Source of the DNA: Alishewanella agri BL06
Lineage (GTDB): Bacteria > Pseudomonadota > Gammaproteobacteria > Enterobacterales > Alteromonadaceae
Direction of reading: 5' to 3'
Length of the DNA stretch: 64,000 nucleotides
Assembly: GCF_000272005.1 (NCBI RefSeq)
Contig: NZ_AKKU01000026.1
Coordinates: 248,001 to 312,000, forward strand
Within the stretch, counting starts at the first letter, position 1. Each line of letters starts with the position of its first letter. Shown piece by piece: positions 52,968 through 62,057 of this stretch. Position numbers and translations under genes: made by a program. The notes under the pieces were generated by a model. The model worked only from the letters and a program-made list of their open reading frames with translations, was not told where the DNA came from and did not search any database.

Positions 52968-55463
52968 TTACTGGTTAACCGGGTAGCCCAGAAGTTTTGC
53001 CATTTCGACTGCCGCCATAATAAAGGGGCCGTTGGCCTTGGCGTCGTTACGGAATACCGGCTCGCTCATATAGTAGTGGTAGCTGCCATCGCGGCCAAAG
53101 CCCAAACCCGCTACCTGCACCGTATTAACCAAACTGACTAAACCATCCGGATGCACCAGCATAAATTCGCGCACTAACCCCTGATAGGCTTTCAGCGCTG
53201 TGGCTTTATAGCTCGGTGGCAGATAGCCGTTGTTTATCGCTTTAGCATAGAAATAGGTAAACATGGCGCTACCGGATGACTCCAGATAGTTACCTGTCGC
53301 CTCGGGCCGATCCAGAATTTGATACCAGACGCCACTGTCATGCTGAAAGCGCGGCAGGGTTTCGGCTAACTCAGTAATCATCTGCAGCAGTGGTGCCCGC
53401 AGCTCGGTCTGTTCGGCGGGGATATAATCCAGCACATCAACCAGCGCCATAGTTAGCCATCCCAGACCGCGGCCCCAGAAATGCGGTGACAAGCCGGTTT
53501 CAGGGTTAGCCCAGACCTGCTGTTTCGCTTCATCCCAGGCGTGGAAATACAGACCGGTATTCGGGTCGCGTAAAATATCGCGGGTCAGCTTAAATTCTTT
53601 AACGACCTCCGGCAGGCCCTGACCTTGCTCAAACTGACTGGTGTAAAAGGCGTAGAACGGCATGCCCATATAGACGCCATCCAGCCACAGCTGATGCGGA
53701 TAAATTTGCTTATGCCAGAAGGCGCCATCCTGAGTGCGCGGATGCTCGGCGACCTGACGACGCAGCAACGCCAGCGCCTTGCGCGCCGGTTCATTCGGCT
53801 GGCGCAGATAATCGCGCAGCAGCATATTGCCGGTATTCAGGCTATCGATATTGTATTTTTTAAGATCATAAGTGCGGATATCTCCTTCAGGTGTGACAAA
53901 GGAGTTAACAACGTCGCTTATCACCTGCTGCCATTCGGCGTTAGGTTTAAGCTGTAGTAAGTCATCATAGGCTTGCAGCAAAAGACCGGTGGTGTATTCA
54001 AAGGTTGCCGGACGTTGACGCTCATAATCCCAGCCGCCGTAAGCGTAGTAGGGAGTTTGCCGTACCATCTCACTTTGGGCCAGTAGCTCGCCCCAATACA
54101 ATGCGTGCTCAGCAGTGAGCGGCGGCTGCAGTTTCGCGGCAGTAGCGGCGGTATGCAGGCGTTGCCGCGGTGTCAAGGTTAATTGTTCGGCTTGTTGCTC
54201 AAGGTAGGCAATAAATTCCGCTTCGGTTTTGATGCCGTCTGCTTCACCATCCCAGGCGGCTAAAAAGTAATATTCCAGCTGGCTGCCAGCCGGTTTCATC
54301 ACGCTGACATGACTATGTTCATCCTCGGTTTGCGCCGTGCGCTGGCCGCGTTTAAACAGCAGTGCCATCCCGAGCTTGCTGTCGGGTGCCGACAGGCTTT
54401 GCTGGCCCCAGGTCGCGACATAGGTCCAGGCGTGACCGGTGATCTCCACTTCGCCCTGAATCAGTTTGGTATCCGGCAGTTTTACCAGACCGATAGCAAG
54501 GTTATCCAGCTCTTCGGACAGCTGTAACCGGGTATTGACCAGTCGGCTGCCGGCAGTCATCGATAAGTCGGCTGTTAGCGTCACGGTTTTACCGGCAATT
54601 TGCCAATCCTGATAGGTTATCTGTAATGCGGAGTAGAGCGGGCCATTTTCAATCACTTTAGCGGTATGTTGGCCAACCCTGGACACACGCTCAACTTTCT
54701 GACCATCCCAGTAGCCATAACCACCGGCGCCCAGTGATTGCCCGACTTTCAGCAGATCCATGCCCCAGTCGGCCATTTCATGGTACGACTGATAGCCATC
54801 CTGGCCGACATCCTGCAGCACCAGCTGTGGTTTGGTTTTACCAAAGACATCAAAGCCATTACGCCAGTCCAGATAAATCCGATAGCCAACCTGATCCGAT
54901 TCGATACCTGGGCCTTCATAACGGATCCACTCGGAGTGATCGATATATTGTGACGGCGGTGTCAGCTGCTGCACGTTCTGAAAGGTGCCGCCAATATATT
55001 TGGCACCTTGCCATTCGCCACCGACTTTATGCGAAATTTCGGCCTGAGTTTGCGCCCGCAGTTGTAGGGCTGCCAGGGCGGCAGCATCATGTTCAATTTG
55101 TAGTTGCAGTTGTTCGGCTGGCTGAAAATCTAAGGCTAAAAACAGCGTATCGCGCTTGCCGTCACCGCTACGATCCAGATGCTGCAGTGGCACCAGCTGG
55201 CCAGCGCGACGGGCAACCAGATCCTGCGCCTGCTCAGTGGTTAACCCAAGATCATAGTAACTCAGGTAAACCGGCTGCTGGCTGCGGACAAAGTCAGACG
55301 GATTGGCAATCAGTAATTCGGCTACCGCAGGCATGGCGGCCAAAGTTGACGGCTCAGTTGTGCTCTGATTTGCGGCAGGCGGACTGGCAGGTTGACCGCA
55401 GGCCGCCAGTAGTAAACTGCTAAGCGTAACAAGAGGAAGAGTTTGCAGAAGACGCTTGTTCAC
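52968..55463 (-). CDS. DUF4861-GH105 fusion lipoprotein (unsaturated rhamnogalacturonyl hydrolase)
   Basis: The 831-residue lipoprotein (lipobox LLLAACG) has an N-terminal DUF4861 domain (about residues 45-440; LYLDWRNGFDVFGKT-like, MADWGMDLLKVGQSLGAGGYG, GHAWTYVATWGQQ). A C-terminal GH105/GH88-like alpha/alpha barrel (about 460-831) follows, with YYAYGGWDYERQRPATFEY, QLWLDGVYMGMPFYAFY (conserved Asp of the catalytic site) and SPHFWGRGLGWLTMALVDVL. GH105 enzymes cut the unsaturated uronic acid left by pectin lyases. Start: GTG at 55463 with AGGGT upstream and a proper signal; earlier codons lack one. DUF4861 role is unknown. Confidence 0.88.
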   Translation of the reverse strand: MNKRLLQTLPLVTLSSLLLAACGQPASPPAANQSTTEPSTLAAMPAVAELLIANPSDFVRSQQPVYLSYYDLGLTTEQAQDLVARRAGQLVPLQHLDRSGDGKRDTLFLALDFQPAEQLQLQIEHDAAALAALQLRAQTQAEISHKVGGEWQGAKYIGGTFQNVQQLTPPSQYIDHSEWIRYEGPGIESDQVGYRIYLDWRNGFDVFGKTKPQLVLQDVGQDGYQSYHEMADWGMDLLKVGQSLGAGGYGYWDGQKVERVSRVGQHTAKVIENGPLYSALQITYQDWQIAGKTVTLTADLSMTAGSRLVNTRLQLSEELDNLAIGLVKLPDTKLIQGEVEITGHAWTYVATWGQQSLSAPDSKLGMALLFKRGQRTAQTEDEHSHVSVMKPAGSQLEYYFLAAWDGEADGIKTEAEFIAYLEQQAEQLTLTPRQRLHTAATAAKLQPPLTAEHALYWGELLAQSEMVRQTPYYAYGGWDYERQRPATFEYTTGLLLQAYDDLLQLKPNAEWQQVISDVVNSFVTPEGDIRTYDLKKYNIDSLNTGNMLLRDYLRQPNEPARKALALLRRQVAEHPRTQDGAFWHKQIYPHQLWLDGVYMGMPFYAFYTSQFEQGQGLPEVVKEFKLTRDILRDPNTGLYFHAWDEAKQQVWANPETGLSPHFWGRGLGWLTMALVDVLDYIPAEQTELRAPLLQMITELAETLPRFQHDSGVWYQILDRPEATGNYLESSGSAMFTYFYAKAINNGYLPPSYKATALKAYQGLVREFMLVHPDGLVSLVNTVQVAGLGFGRDGSYHYYMSEPVFRNDAKANGPFIMAAVEMAKLLGYPVNQ

Positions 55464-55562
55464 GATAGTTACCCTGTTAAATAGAATTGGCACTTGCCTG
55501 TGGGTGATTCGGGCCTTCCGTGGCACGCGAAATGGGTTGCGCCTGAGGTAGGCAGCAGACCG

Positions 55563-55591
55563 CACTTAAGCGGCAGTGTGCCGCTTAAGTG
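55563..55591. other. Strong hairpin after the TonB receptor gene
   Basis: A perfect 12-base-pair stem (CACTTAAGCGGC/GCCGCTTAAGTG) with a five-base loop lies 13 bases beyond the receptor stop on the minus strand. No T run follows, so it may be a 3'-end stabiliser or attenuator instead of a full terminator. Confidence 0.6.
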
Positions 55592-55603
55592 TCAGATGGG
55601 TGC

Positions 55604-58369
55604 TTAAAACTTATATTGCGCACCCAGGTAGTACTGCCGGCCTGTGGCATGGTAGTAAGTTAAACGGTTGCCGCTGGAATCAACCCACTGATCATCTACT
55701 TCGTTGGTCAGGTTCAGCGCTTCAAACGTCAGCTTCCAGTTATCAGTTATCTGATACGACATTGCGGCATCAATATTACGGGTGGCGTTAGTGCCTTCCA
55801 TATCATTATTATCGCGGCCGATAGCATTAGTCAGATAACGCGCACGATCTGCCAGTGACACCCGGGCAGAGAATTTTTCGTCCTCGTAGTACAGGGTGGC
55901 ACTACGGGTATTCTCGGACAACCCCTGCAGGTCACGGGTGGCCAGCACCACACCGGTATTATTGATGTAGTCCATCTGGGCTTTAACATAGGTATAGTTA
56001 CCGATAAAGCCAAAGCGGTTCCAGAATTCCGGCAGGAAGCTAAACGGCATCTGGTACTGCACTTCAAAGCCGTACAGATTACCACCCGGACCATTTAATG
56101 GCGTGTTAGTTTGCCATTCAATGTTTTCGTTACAGTCAGTGCCATAGCCCGGGCCTGCATTACAGGCATCGATAGCCGCCTGGATCGGTAAACCGGTTTC
56201 AGTAAAGAGTTTGGTTTCCCGTAAGCCCTGCACATAGCTGTCGATATCTTTCCGGAAAACCGCCACACCTAATAAGGACTCATTATCAAAGTACAGCTCT
56301 AAACCTAAATCATAGGTTTTGGCTTTGGTCGGCTCCAGCGTTGGGTTACCACCGCTGATTGAGCGTGAGCCGCCCGATACTGAAACGGACACGTTTGGTC
56401 TGATACTACCCAAACCAGCACGGGCCATCACTTCAGCATAACCAAAGCGAATTATTACATCGTCCAGTGGTTCGAACACCAGGTTAAGTGATGGCAGGAA
56501 TTCGTTATAGTCGTGCTCAGCGGTAACCAACTGCTGGGTTGAACCTAAGGTCGCCCAGGCAGTAGAGGATTGATCCGTTTTCACGAAACGACCACCGATA
56601 TCACCGCGTAGTCCGGTATCACCCAACTCGGTGTCGAATGCCAGCTGCACATAAGCGCCCAGCGTTTTTTCTTCGGCGGAGAAGTTATCGACGCGGCGGA
56701 AATCCCGGCTGACCGTAAAGGCACCCGTGTTGCTGTAGATATCGTAACGGGCATCGATAGCGGCCAGATCCGGTACTAACCAGCTGCCATAAGGGCCAAC
56801 GCCGGCACCGTATTGACGGATCAGATCCGGGCTCATTACCACTCCCGCCGCATTTTCACTTTGCCGGCGTGCTTCGGTCGTTTCAAACTGGAATTTCTTG
56901 TAGTGCAAGCCACTGCGCAGTGTTAGTGCTTCGGTTAATACATATTCGACGTTAAAAGCGGCGCTGTCGAAGGTGTTTTCAGCGCCTAATGGCCGTAAAC
57001 GCACGCTATTCGTGGTCCAGCCATTCGGATCAAACACACCGGCGCCAAACAGCAGCTCTGGATTGTCACGTTTGCTGCCCCGGTAGTCATAACTAAAGGT
57101 TTGACCGCCTTTCTCCATAACGACAGTCGTTTGAATCGGGTTATCAAACTCTGATTTCGCCCGGCCGACCATGGCATCAATCTTCAGATTATCAGTTAGC
57201 TGATGCTGGCCACTTAGGGTAAATTGTAGGAAATCAGTGGAAAGTTCGTCATAGCGCAGTTCGTTACGGATTAATGCATTTTCAAACGAAGCATAAGTGA
57301 CGGTGTTGGTGCTATCGATTTCATAGTCCAGCACATTCATCGGCCCGGTTTGACCGTTGCCATTCAGAATACCCTGCATAAAGGCTTCCTGACGGGTCGA
57401 ATCATCCTTAGAGTACAACACATCCAGATTAAAACGGGTTTCCAGACTGGGGCGGTATTCTAATGCGGTCGCGACACCGGTACGTTTTACATTATGCATA
57501 TAGGAATCGTAACGCGGTAAGCGCGGCCGGAAGCCATCGTTGATGGCCTGCAGCTCTGCACCGCTGGTTTGACCGCGGTAGCTACCAAAGTCATTAACGT
57601 TGTTCCAACGCACGGTAGAGTAACCCTCATCCAGAATGTCGCGCTCTGAAAATGCGGCGGAAATCAGATAACCAAAGGTGCCGTCTTCGTTGATGTTACT
57701 AAACAGGAACGAGCCTTTCGGATCCACTTCTTCTGATTTGTCGTTATAACCGGCCTGAATGTTGGCAGCAAAGGTTAAACCATCATAGTCGAACGGACGG
57801 GCAGTACGCATATCTACTGTGGCGCCAAGCGACCCCTCCTCGACATTGGCTGAGGCTGTTTTGCGTACTGTCAACTCGTTAAACAAATCAGAAGAAAAGG
57901 TATTAAAGTCAAAGCCCCGACCACGGTTAGCCCCACCGATGGCATCTGTACCGCCACTGGTAGATTGTGCTTCCATACCGTTAATTCTTACCCGGGTGAA
58001 ATCCGGGCCCAGGCCACGCACAGAGATCTGTCGGCCTTCACCGGCTACCCGGCTAATGGCTACCCCCGGAATACGCTGCAGCGATTCGGCCAGGTTCAGA
58101 TCCGGGAAATCAGCGATATCTTCTGCCTTGATGGTGTCAGTGGCACCGGTTTCAAAGCGTTTCTGGTTTAGGGCGCTGGCCAGACTGCCACGGAAGCTAC
58201 CGACAACGGAAATCACTTCAATCTGTTCTTCCGCTTTTTGCTGTTCGGTCTGTTCAGCCTGTTCAGTTTGCTGTGCCAGCGCCTGAGCGCTGAATAAGGT
58301 TGCCAGACCGGCCAGGGTTAATGCCCGGCAGACTTTACTGGGGCGAAAGGGTGTTCTGCTGTTTACCAT
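55604..58369 (-). CDS. TonB-dependent receptor of the pectin locus
   Basis: The 921-residue outer membrane transporter has a signal (ALTLAGLATLFSAQALA) and a Gln/Glu-rich segment. A TonB box-like stretch (QIEVISVVGSFRGS) precedes the plug domain (~60-190; FPDLNLAESLQRIPGVAISR, ISVRGLGPDFTRVRINGME), and a large barrel ends in QYYLGAQYKF with a terminal Phe. It belongs to the group typical of sugar-utilisation loci in Alteromonadales. It probably imports pectin-derived oligosaccharides; this is inferred from neighbours. The ATG is preceded by AAGG; a GTG three codons earlier is possible. Confidence 0.9.
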   Translation of the reverse strand: MVNSRTPFRPSKVCRALTLAGLATLFSAQALAQQTEQAEQTEQQKAEEQIEVISVVGSFRGSLASALNQKRFETGATDTIKAEDIADFPDLNLAESLQRIPGVAISRVAGEGRQISVRGLGPDFTRVRINGMEAQSTSGGTDAIGGANRGRGFDFNTFSSDLFNELTVRKTASANVEEGSLGATVDMRTARPFDYDGLTFAANIQAGYNDKSEEVDPKGSFLFSNINEDGTFGYLISAAFSERDILDEGYSTVRWNNVNDFGSYRGQTSGAELQAINDGFRPRLPRYDSYMHNVKRTGVATALEYRPSLETRFNLDVLYSKDDSTRQEAFMQGILNGNGQTGPMNVLDYEIDSTNTVTYASFENALIRNELRYDELSTDFLQFTLSGQHQLTDNLKIDAMVGRAKSEFDNPIQTTVVMEKGGQTFSYDYRGSKRDNPELLFGAGVFDPNGWTTNSVRLRPLGAENTFDSAAFNVEYVLTEALTLRSGLHYKKFQFETTEARRQSENAAGVVMSPDLIRQYGAGVGPYGSWLVPDLAAIDARYDIYSNTGAFTVSRDFRRVDNFSAEEKTLGAYVQLAFDTELGDTGLRGDIGGRFVKTDQSSTAWATLGSTQQLVTAEHDYNEFLPSLNLVFEPLDDVIIRFGYAEVMARAGLGSIRPNVSVSVSGGSRSISGGNPTLEPTKAKTYDLGLELYFDNESLLGVAVFRKDIDSYVQGLRETKLFTETGLPIQAAIDACNAGPGYGTDCNENIEWQTNTPLNGPGGNLYGFEVQYQMPFSFLPEFWNRFGFIGNYTYVKAQMDYINNTGVVLATRDLQGLSENTRSATLYYEDEKFSARVSLADRARYLTNAIGRDNNDMEGTNATRNIDAAMSYQITDNWKLTFEALNLTNEVDDQWVDSSGNRLTYYHATGRQYYLGAQYKF

Positions 58370-58378
58370 CTTGTTCAC

Positions 58379-58805
58379 CTTGTCCTGAGTGTTTATCTGT
58401 TGCCAGCTTAACTGGCTATTCTCGTCTTTGTCAGGAACCTATACCCGTTGTCTGTAACCTGACAGCGTAAAAAGCTGTGCGGTTATCGTGCCGGGTATAT
58501 TGCTCCCCTGTTGATAATTCGGCGACTGTTAAAGCATAGTTGTCTTGTCTACCGGTGGCAAAAAAAGCTTGCAATTTTGTGCCACCGATGGCAAAAAGCT
58601 AACACCAAGCAGTAAATCCTGTCAATTAATGATGCAAATTAAATCAGTTTTCGACAGGCGCTTTATGTGGTTTTGTGGTTTAACTTAATGAATTTATTGC
58701 GTTTGATTGGTTTTTTAAAATTCAGGTTGTTCCATATTTGAACATTATTCCTGACGATAACACCACAGATGCCGCAGCAACAAACCGACAAAATAGGAGT
58801 GACAG
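58379..58805. promoter_or_regulatory. Divergent control region of the pectin locus
   Basis: The 427-bp gap between the receptor (minus) and kduD (plus) holds two related sites: 58547-58560 (on the minus strand TGCCACCGGTAGAC) and 58580-58593 (TGCCACCGATGGCA, a near-perfect CG-centred palindrome). Their centres are 33 bases apart and each runs into an A-tract and AGCT. Nearer kduD is TGTTC-N7-GAACA (58728-58744), resembling IclR-family boxes and lying 61 bases before the ATG. Promoter boxes could not be fixed. The sites suggest two regulators, one LacI/GntR-like and one IclR-like. Confidence 0.55.
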
Positions 58806-59564
58806 ATGACGAGCTTATTTACCCTGAGCGGCCAAACGGCCCTGGTTACCGGTGCCAGCCGGGGTTTAGGCCAGGCGATTGCTAAGGCGCTGGCTGCAGC
58901 GGGGGCCAAAGTGCTGTGTGCCTGTTCCAACAGCGGTGGCGCAGCCGCAACGGTTGATGCCATTCTGGCCAATGGTGGCCAGGCGCAGGAGTTGGTGGCG
59001 GATCTGAGTAACGAACAGGCCGTGCGGGATCTGGCTGCCGCCGCGCTGGCAGCAGGGCCGGTGCAGATCCTGGTGAACTGTGGTGGCACCATTTTCCGGG
59101 CGCCGGCACATGAGTTTCCGATGAGCGAGTGGCATAAGGTGATCGCAGTCAATCTGGATGCGGCCTTCTTATTGTCGCAATTGCTGGGCGCCGAGATGAT
59201 AAAACGCCAGAGCGGTAAGATTATTAATATCGCCTCGATGCTTTCCTACAGTGGTGGCATCACGGTACCGGCCTACACTGCCAGTAAACATGCGATTGCC
59301 GGAGTCACCAAAGCGCTGGCCAATGAATGGGCGCAGCATAATATTCAGGTTAATGCGATAGCCCCGGGCTATTTTCGCACCGATAACACCGCCGCGTTAC
59401 AGGCCGATGCACAGCGCAATGCCGCTATTTTGGGGCGGATCCCGGCCGGGCGCTGGGGTGAGCCGGAAGATTTAGCCGGTGCCGCCGTATTTTTGGCGAG
59501 TGCGGCCAGTGAATATGTGAATGGCCATGTGCTGGCCGTCGATGGCGGCTGGCTGGCGCGCTAA
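58806..59564 (+). CDS. kduD: 2-dehydro-3-deoxy-D-gluconate 5-dehydrogenase
   Basis: The 252-residue short-chain dehydrogenase has the NAD-binding GASRGLGQAIA, catalytic Ser in NIASMLSYSGG and YxxxK in AYTASKHA, and the KduD-like HNIQVNAIAPGYFRTDNTAAL. It reduces 2,5-diketo-3-deoxygluconate to 2-keto-3-deoxygluconate, the step after KduI in unsaturated galacturonate breakdown. AGGAG is six bases before the ATG. First gene of the kduD-kduI-TRAP-iclR series. Confidence 0.93.
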   Translation: MTSLFTLSGQTALVTGASRGLGQAIAKALAAAGAKVLCACSNSGGAAATVDAILANGGQAQELVADLSNEQAVRDLAAAALAAGPVQILVNCGGTIFRAPAHEFPMSEWHKVIAVNLDAAFLLSQLLGAEMIKRQSGKIINIASMLSYSGGITVPAYTASKHAIAGVTKALANEWAQHNIQVNAIAPGYFRTDNTAALQADAQRNAAILGRIPAGRWGEPEDLAGAAVFLASAASEYVNGHVLAVDGGWLAR

Positions 59565-59617
59565 AGCGCTAAATCACAAGACAGCCAGAGCGCAGCAACC
59601 CATTAAACAGAGGACTA

Positions 59618-60463
59618 ATGATGAGCGTAATTTTTGAAAGCCGTTATCCAACCCACCCGGATGATGTAAAGCGGTACGATACTGAGCAGCTACGGCAGCA
59701 TTTTCTGGTCGATAACCTGATGCAGCCTGACCAGTTGGTACTGTGCTATACCCATTACGAGCGGGTAATTGTCGGTAGTGCGGTGCCGGTGACTGGTCCG
59801 GTACAGCTTGAGACGGTAGCAGCGTTAAAAGCTGACTATTTTTTACAGCGTCGCGAGCTTGGCATTATTAACGTCGGCGGCAGTGGCGTAGTTGAAGTTG
59901 ATGGCCAGCGTTATCCGCTGCAAAACAAAGAAGCGCTCTATGTGGGTATGGGCGCACGGCAGGTTAGTTTTTACAGCGACAACGCCGCTACCCCGGCTAA
60001 GTTTTATCTGAATTCGGCGCCGGCACATCACAGCTATCCGACCAAACATCTGACTATGGATAACTGTACTGTGCTGCAAATGGGGGCCCAGGCGACATCG
60101 AATGAACGGGCGATCCACCAGTTAATGATTAATGATGTGGTAGAGACCTGTCAGCTGCAAATGGGCCTGACGGTACTAAAGCCCGGCAGTGTCTGGAATA
60201 CCATGCCGGCGCACCAGCATGACCGCCGGATGGAAGCCTATTTTTACTTTGATTTAGCGCCGGAGCAGGGCGTTTGTCACTTTATGGGCCAGCCACAGCA
60301 AACCCGGCATATTTGGGTCGCCAATGAGCAGGCGGTGGTGTCGCCGGCCTGGTCGATTCACAGCGGCTGCGGTACCAGCAACTACGCCTTTATCTGGGGG
60401 ATGGCCGGTGAAAATCTGGATTATCACGATATGGATAAGTTTCCGGCCAGCGCCATGCGCTAA
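59618..60463 (+). CDS. kduI: 5-dehydro-4-deoxy-D-glucuronate isomerase
   Basis: The 281-residue cupin isomerase converts 5-keto-4-deoxyuronate to 2,5-diketo-3-deoxygluconate. THPDDVKRYDTEQLRQHFLV at the start, the zinc site WNTMPAHQHDRRMEAYFYF (two His and Glu) and the later His in SPAWSIHSGCGTSNYAFIWG match the family (278 residues in E. coli). AGAGGAC lies upstream; a second ATG follows one codon later. It lies 53 bases after kduD. Confidence 0.96.
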   Translation: MMSVIFESRYPTHPDDVKRYDTEQLRQHFLVDNLMQPDQLVLCYTHYERVIVGSAVPVTGPVQLETVAALKADYFLQRRELGIINVGGSGVVEVDGQRYPLQNKEALYVGMGARQVSFYSDNAATPAKFYLNSAPAHHSYPTKHLTMDNCTVLQMGAQATSNERAIHQLMINDVVETCQLQMGLTVLKPGSVWNTMPAHQHDRRMEAYFYFDLAPEQGVCHFMGQPQQTRHIWVANEQAVVSPAWSIHSGCGTSNYAFIWGMAGENLDYHDMDKFPASAMR

Positions 60464-60481
60464 CGGCAGCAGCCAACGTTA

Positions 60482-60499
60482 GGCCGGCACAGACCGGCC
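60482..60499 (+). other. Hairpin between kduI and the TRAP genes
   Basis: GGCCGG-CACAGA-CCGGCC forms a six-base-pair GC stem without a T run. It may adjust transcript stability between the enzyme genes and transporter genes. Confidence 0.45.
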
Positions 60500-60544
60500 G
60501 ACCGGCTACCACAGTAGCCAGCATAGGATTAACAGGGTAACAGT

Positions 60545-61564
60545 ATGAAGAGACGAACACAGCAAAGCCGGATGCGCTGGGTGCTGGCGGCAGCGGCCAG
60601 TTTGCTGCTAAGCGCCTGTCAGCCGGAGCAGGAGGTTAAAGTGCTGAGGCTGGCGCATACGCTGGATCAGGAGCATGTGGTGCATAAAGCCATGGCGCTG
60701 ATGGGCGAGCGGCTGGCGGAATACTCCGGCGGCAGTATGCGGATTGAGATCTACAGTGGTGGTCAGCTCGGTAACGAGCGGGAGCTGGTTGAGTTGCTGC
60801 AGATCGGCAGTCTGGCGATGACCAAGGTGTCGGCCAGCCCGCTGGAAGGCTTTGTGCCGGCGATGCAGGTGTTCAGTGTGCCCTATATTTTTGACGATAA
60901 CGCGCATTTCTGGCGGGTATTGGAAAGCGAGATCGGTCAGGGCTTACTGCAGGAGATCCAGGTTGCCCGTCTGTATGGCCTGGGTTATTACGATGCCGGC
61001 AGCCGCAGTTTTTATTCCAGTAATACCCGTATCGATAGCCCGGCCGATTTACGCGGCAAAAAATTCCGGGTGCTTAACAGTCAAACCGCAGTGCGGATGG
61101 TGGAAGCACTGGGCGGCGCCGCTACCCCGATTGACTGGGGTGAGCTTTACACTGCCATCCAACAGGGGGTGGTGGACGGCGCCGAGAATAACCCGCCCAG
61201 TTTCTATTTATCCCGCCACTATGAGCTGAGTAAATACTTCTCGTTGGATGAACACACCGCGGTACCGGATGTGCTGATTATGAGCCTGCATGTCTGGCAG
61301 GATCTGACACCAGAGCAGCAGCAATGGGTGCAGCAGGCCGCTAATGATTCAATTGTCTATCAGCGTGCTGCCTGGCAGCGAGCGTCGGGAGAGGCGCTTA
61401 ATGCCGTTAAAGCCGCAGGGGTGACGGTTATTTACCCGGATAAAGCCCCCTTCCGTCAGGCGGTCGCGCCCTTCTATCAGCAAATGCTGCAAACCCGTAT
61501 TGGCCCCTTGCTGGAACAAATTGCGGCCATGCGTGAGGTTAGCCCGGAGGTAAAGGATGACTAA
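60545..61564 (+). CDS. TRAP transporter substrate-binding protein (DctP type), lipoprotein
   Basis: The 339-residue protein carries a lipoprotein signal (AAAASLLLSACQPEQ). It has the DctP fold blocks LRLAHTLDQEHVVHKAM, SGGQLGNERELVELLQIGSLAM, the family's conserved Arg region GKKFRVLNSQTAVRMVEALGGAATPIDWGELYTAIQQGVVDGAENN. It would capture an acidic sugar, probably unsaturated or plain galacturonate products, and pass it to DctQM. A lipid anchor on a DctP protein is less common in Gram-negatives than a free periplasmic form. It overlaps the DctQ gene by eight bases. Confidence 0.9.
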   Translation: MKRRTQQSRMRWVLAAAASLLLSACQPEQEVKVLRLAHTLDQEHVVHKAMALMGERLAEYSGGSMRIEIYSGGQLGNERELVELLQIGSLAMTKVSASPLEGFVPAMQVFSVPYIFDDNAHFWRVLESEIGQGLLQEIQVARLYGLGYYDAGSRSFYSSNTRIDSPADLRGKKFRVLNSQTAVRMVEALGGAATPIDWGELYTAIQQGVVDGAENNPPSFYLSRHYELSKYFSLDEHTAVPDVLIMSLHVWQDLTPEQQQWVQQAANDSIVYQRAAWQRASGEALNAVKAAGVTVIYPDKAPFRQAVAPFYQQMLQTRIGPLLEQIAAMREVSPEVKDD

Positions 61565-62057
61565 ATTATTATTTTGGGTTGATACGGTGCTGAAGTGGTT
61601 TCTGGCGCTGCTGATGCTCAGCATCGTGCTGGTGGTTAGCTGGCAGGTGGTATCGCGTTATCTGCTGCAAAGCCCAAGCTCGGTCACCGAAGAGTTGTCG
61701 CGTTGCCTGTTGATTTGGATAGGCATGATTGGCGCAGCACTGGCCTATCGTACCGGCGTACATCTGGGGCTGGACATTGTTACCCGGCGCTTTGACGCTG
61801 AGTTACAGCGGCGGTTGAATATGTTGCTGACCAGTGCCGTAGTGCTATTTGCGTTGGCAGTGATGGTGGTCGGTGGCGGTAATCTGATGGCGCTGACTTT
61901 TGAGTTAAATCAGATGTCAGCAGCACTGGGGATTAAGATGGCCTATATCTACAGCGTGATCCCGCTATCAGGTTTACTTATTGCGTTTTATGGCTGTTGC
62001 CAGCTGTATCATCTGGCGCTGCGACAGCCAATGCCACAAGTCGAGGGGCTGCACTAA
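61557..62057 (+). CDS. TRAP transporter small permease (DctQ type)
   Basis: The 166-residue membrane protein has four helices (WFLALLMLSIVLVVSWQVVSRYLL, IGMIGAALAYRTG, MLLTSAVVLFALAVMVVGGG, YIYSVIPLSGLLIAFYGCCQ). TEELSRCLLIWIGMIGAALAYRTGVHLGLD is the typical DctQ block. It joins DctM to form the sodium-driven transporter. TAATG overlap with the next gene. Confidence 0.93.
   Translation: MTKLLFWVDTVLKWFLALLMLSIVLVVSWQVVSRYLLQSPSSVTEELSRCLLIWIGMIGAALAYRTGVHLGLDIVTRRFDAELQRRLNMLLTSAVVLFALAVMVVGGGNLMALTFELNQMSAALGIKMAYIYSVIPLSGLLIAFYGCCQLYHLALRQPMPQVEGLH

Noticed and set aside
54734-55423. 229-codon plus-strand frame within the DUF4861-GH105 gene
   Set aside because: Antisense shadow; composition rich in His, Arg and Pro and no ribosome site or domain.
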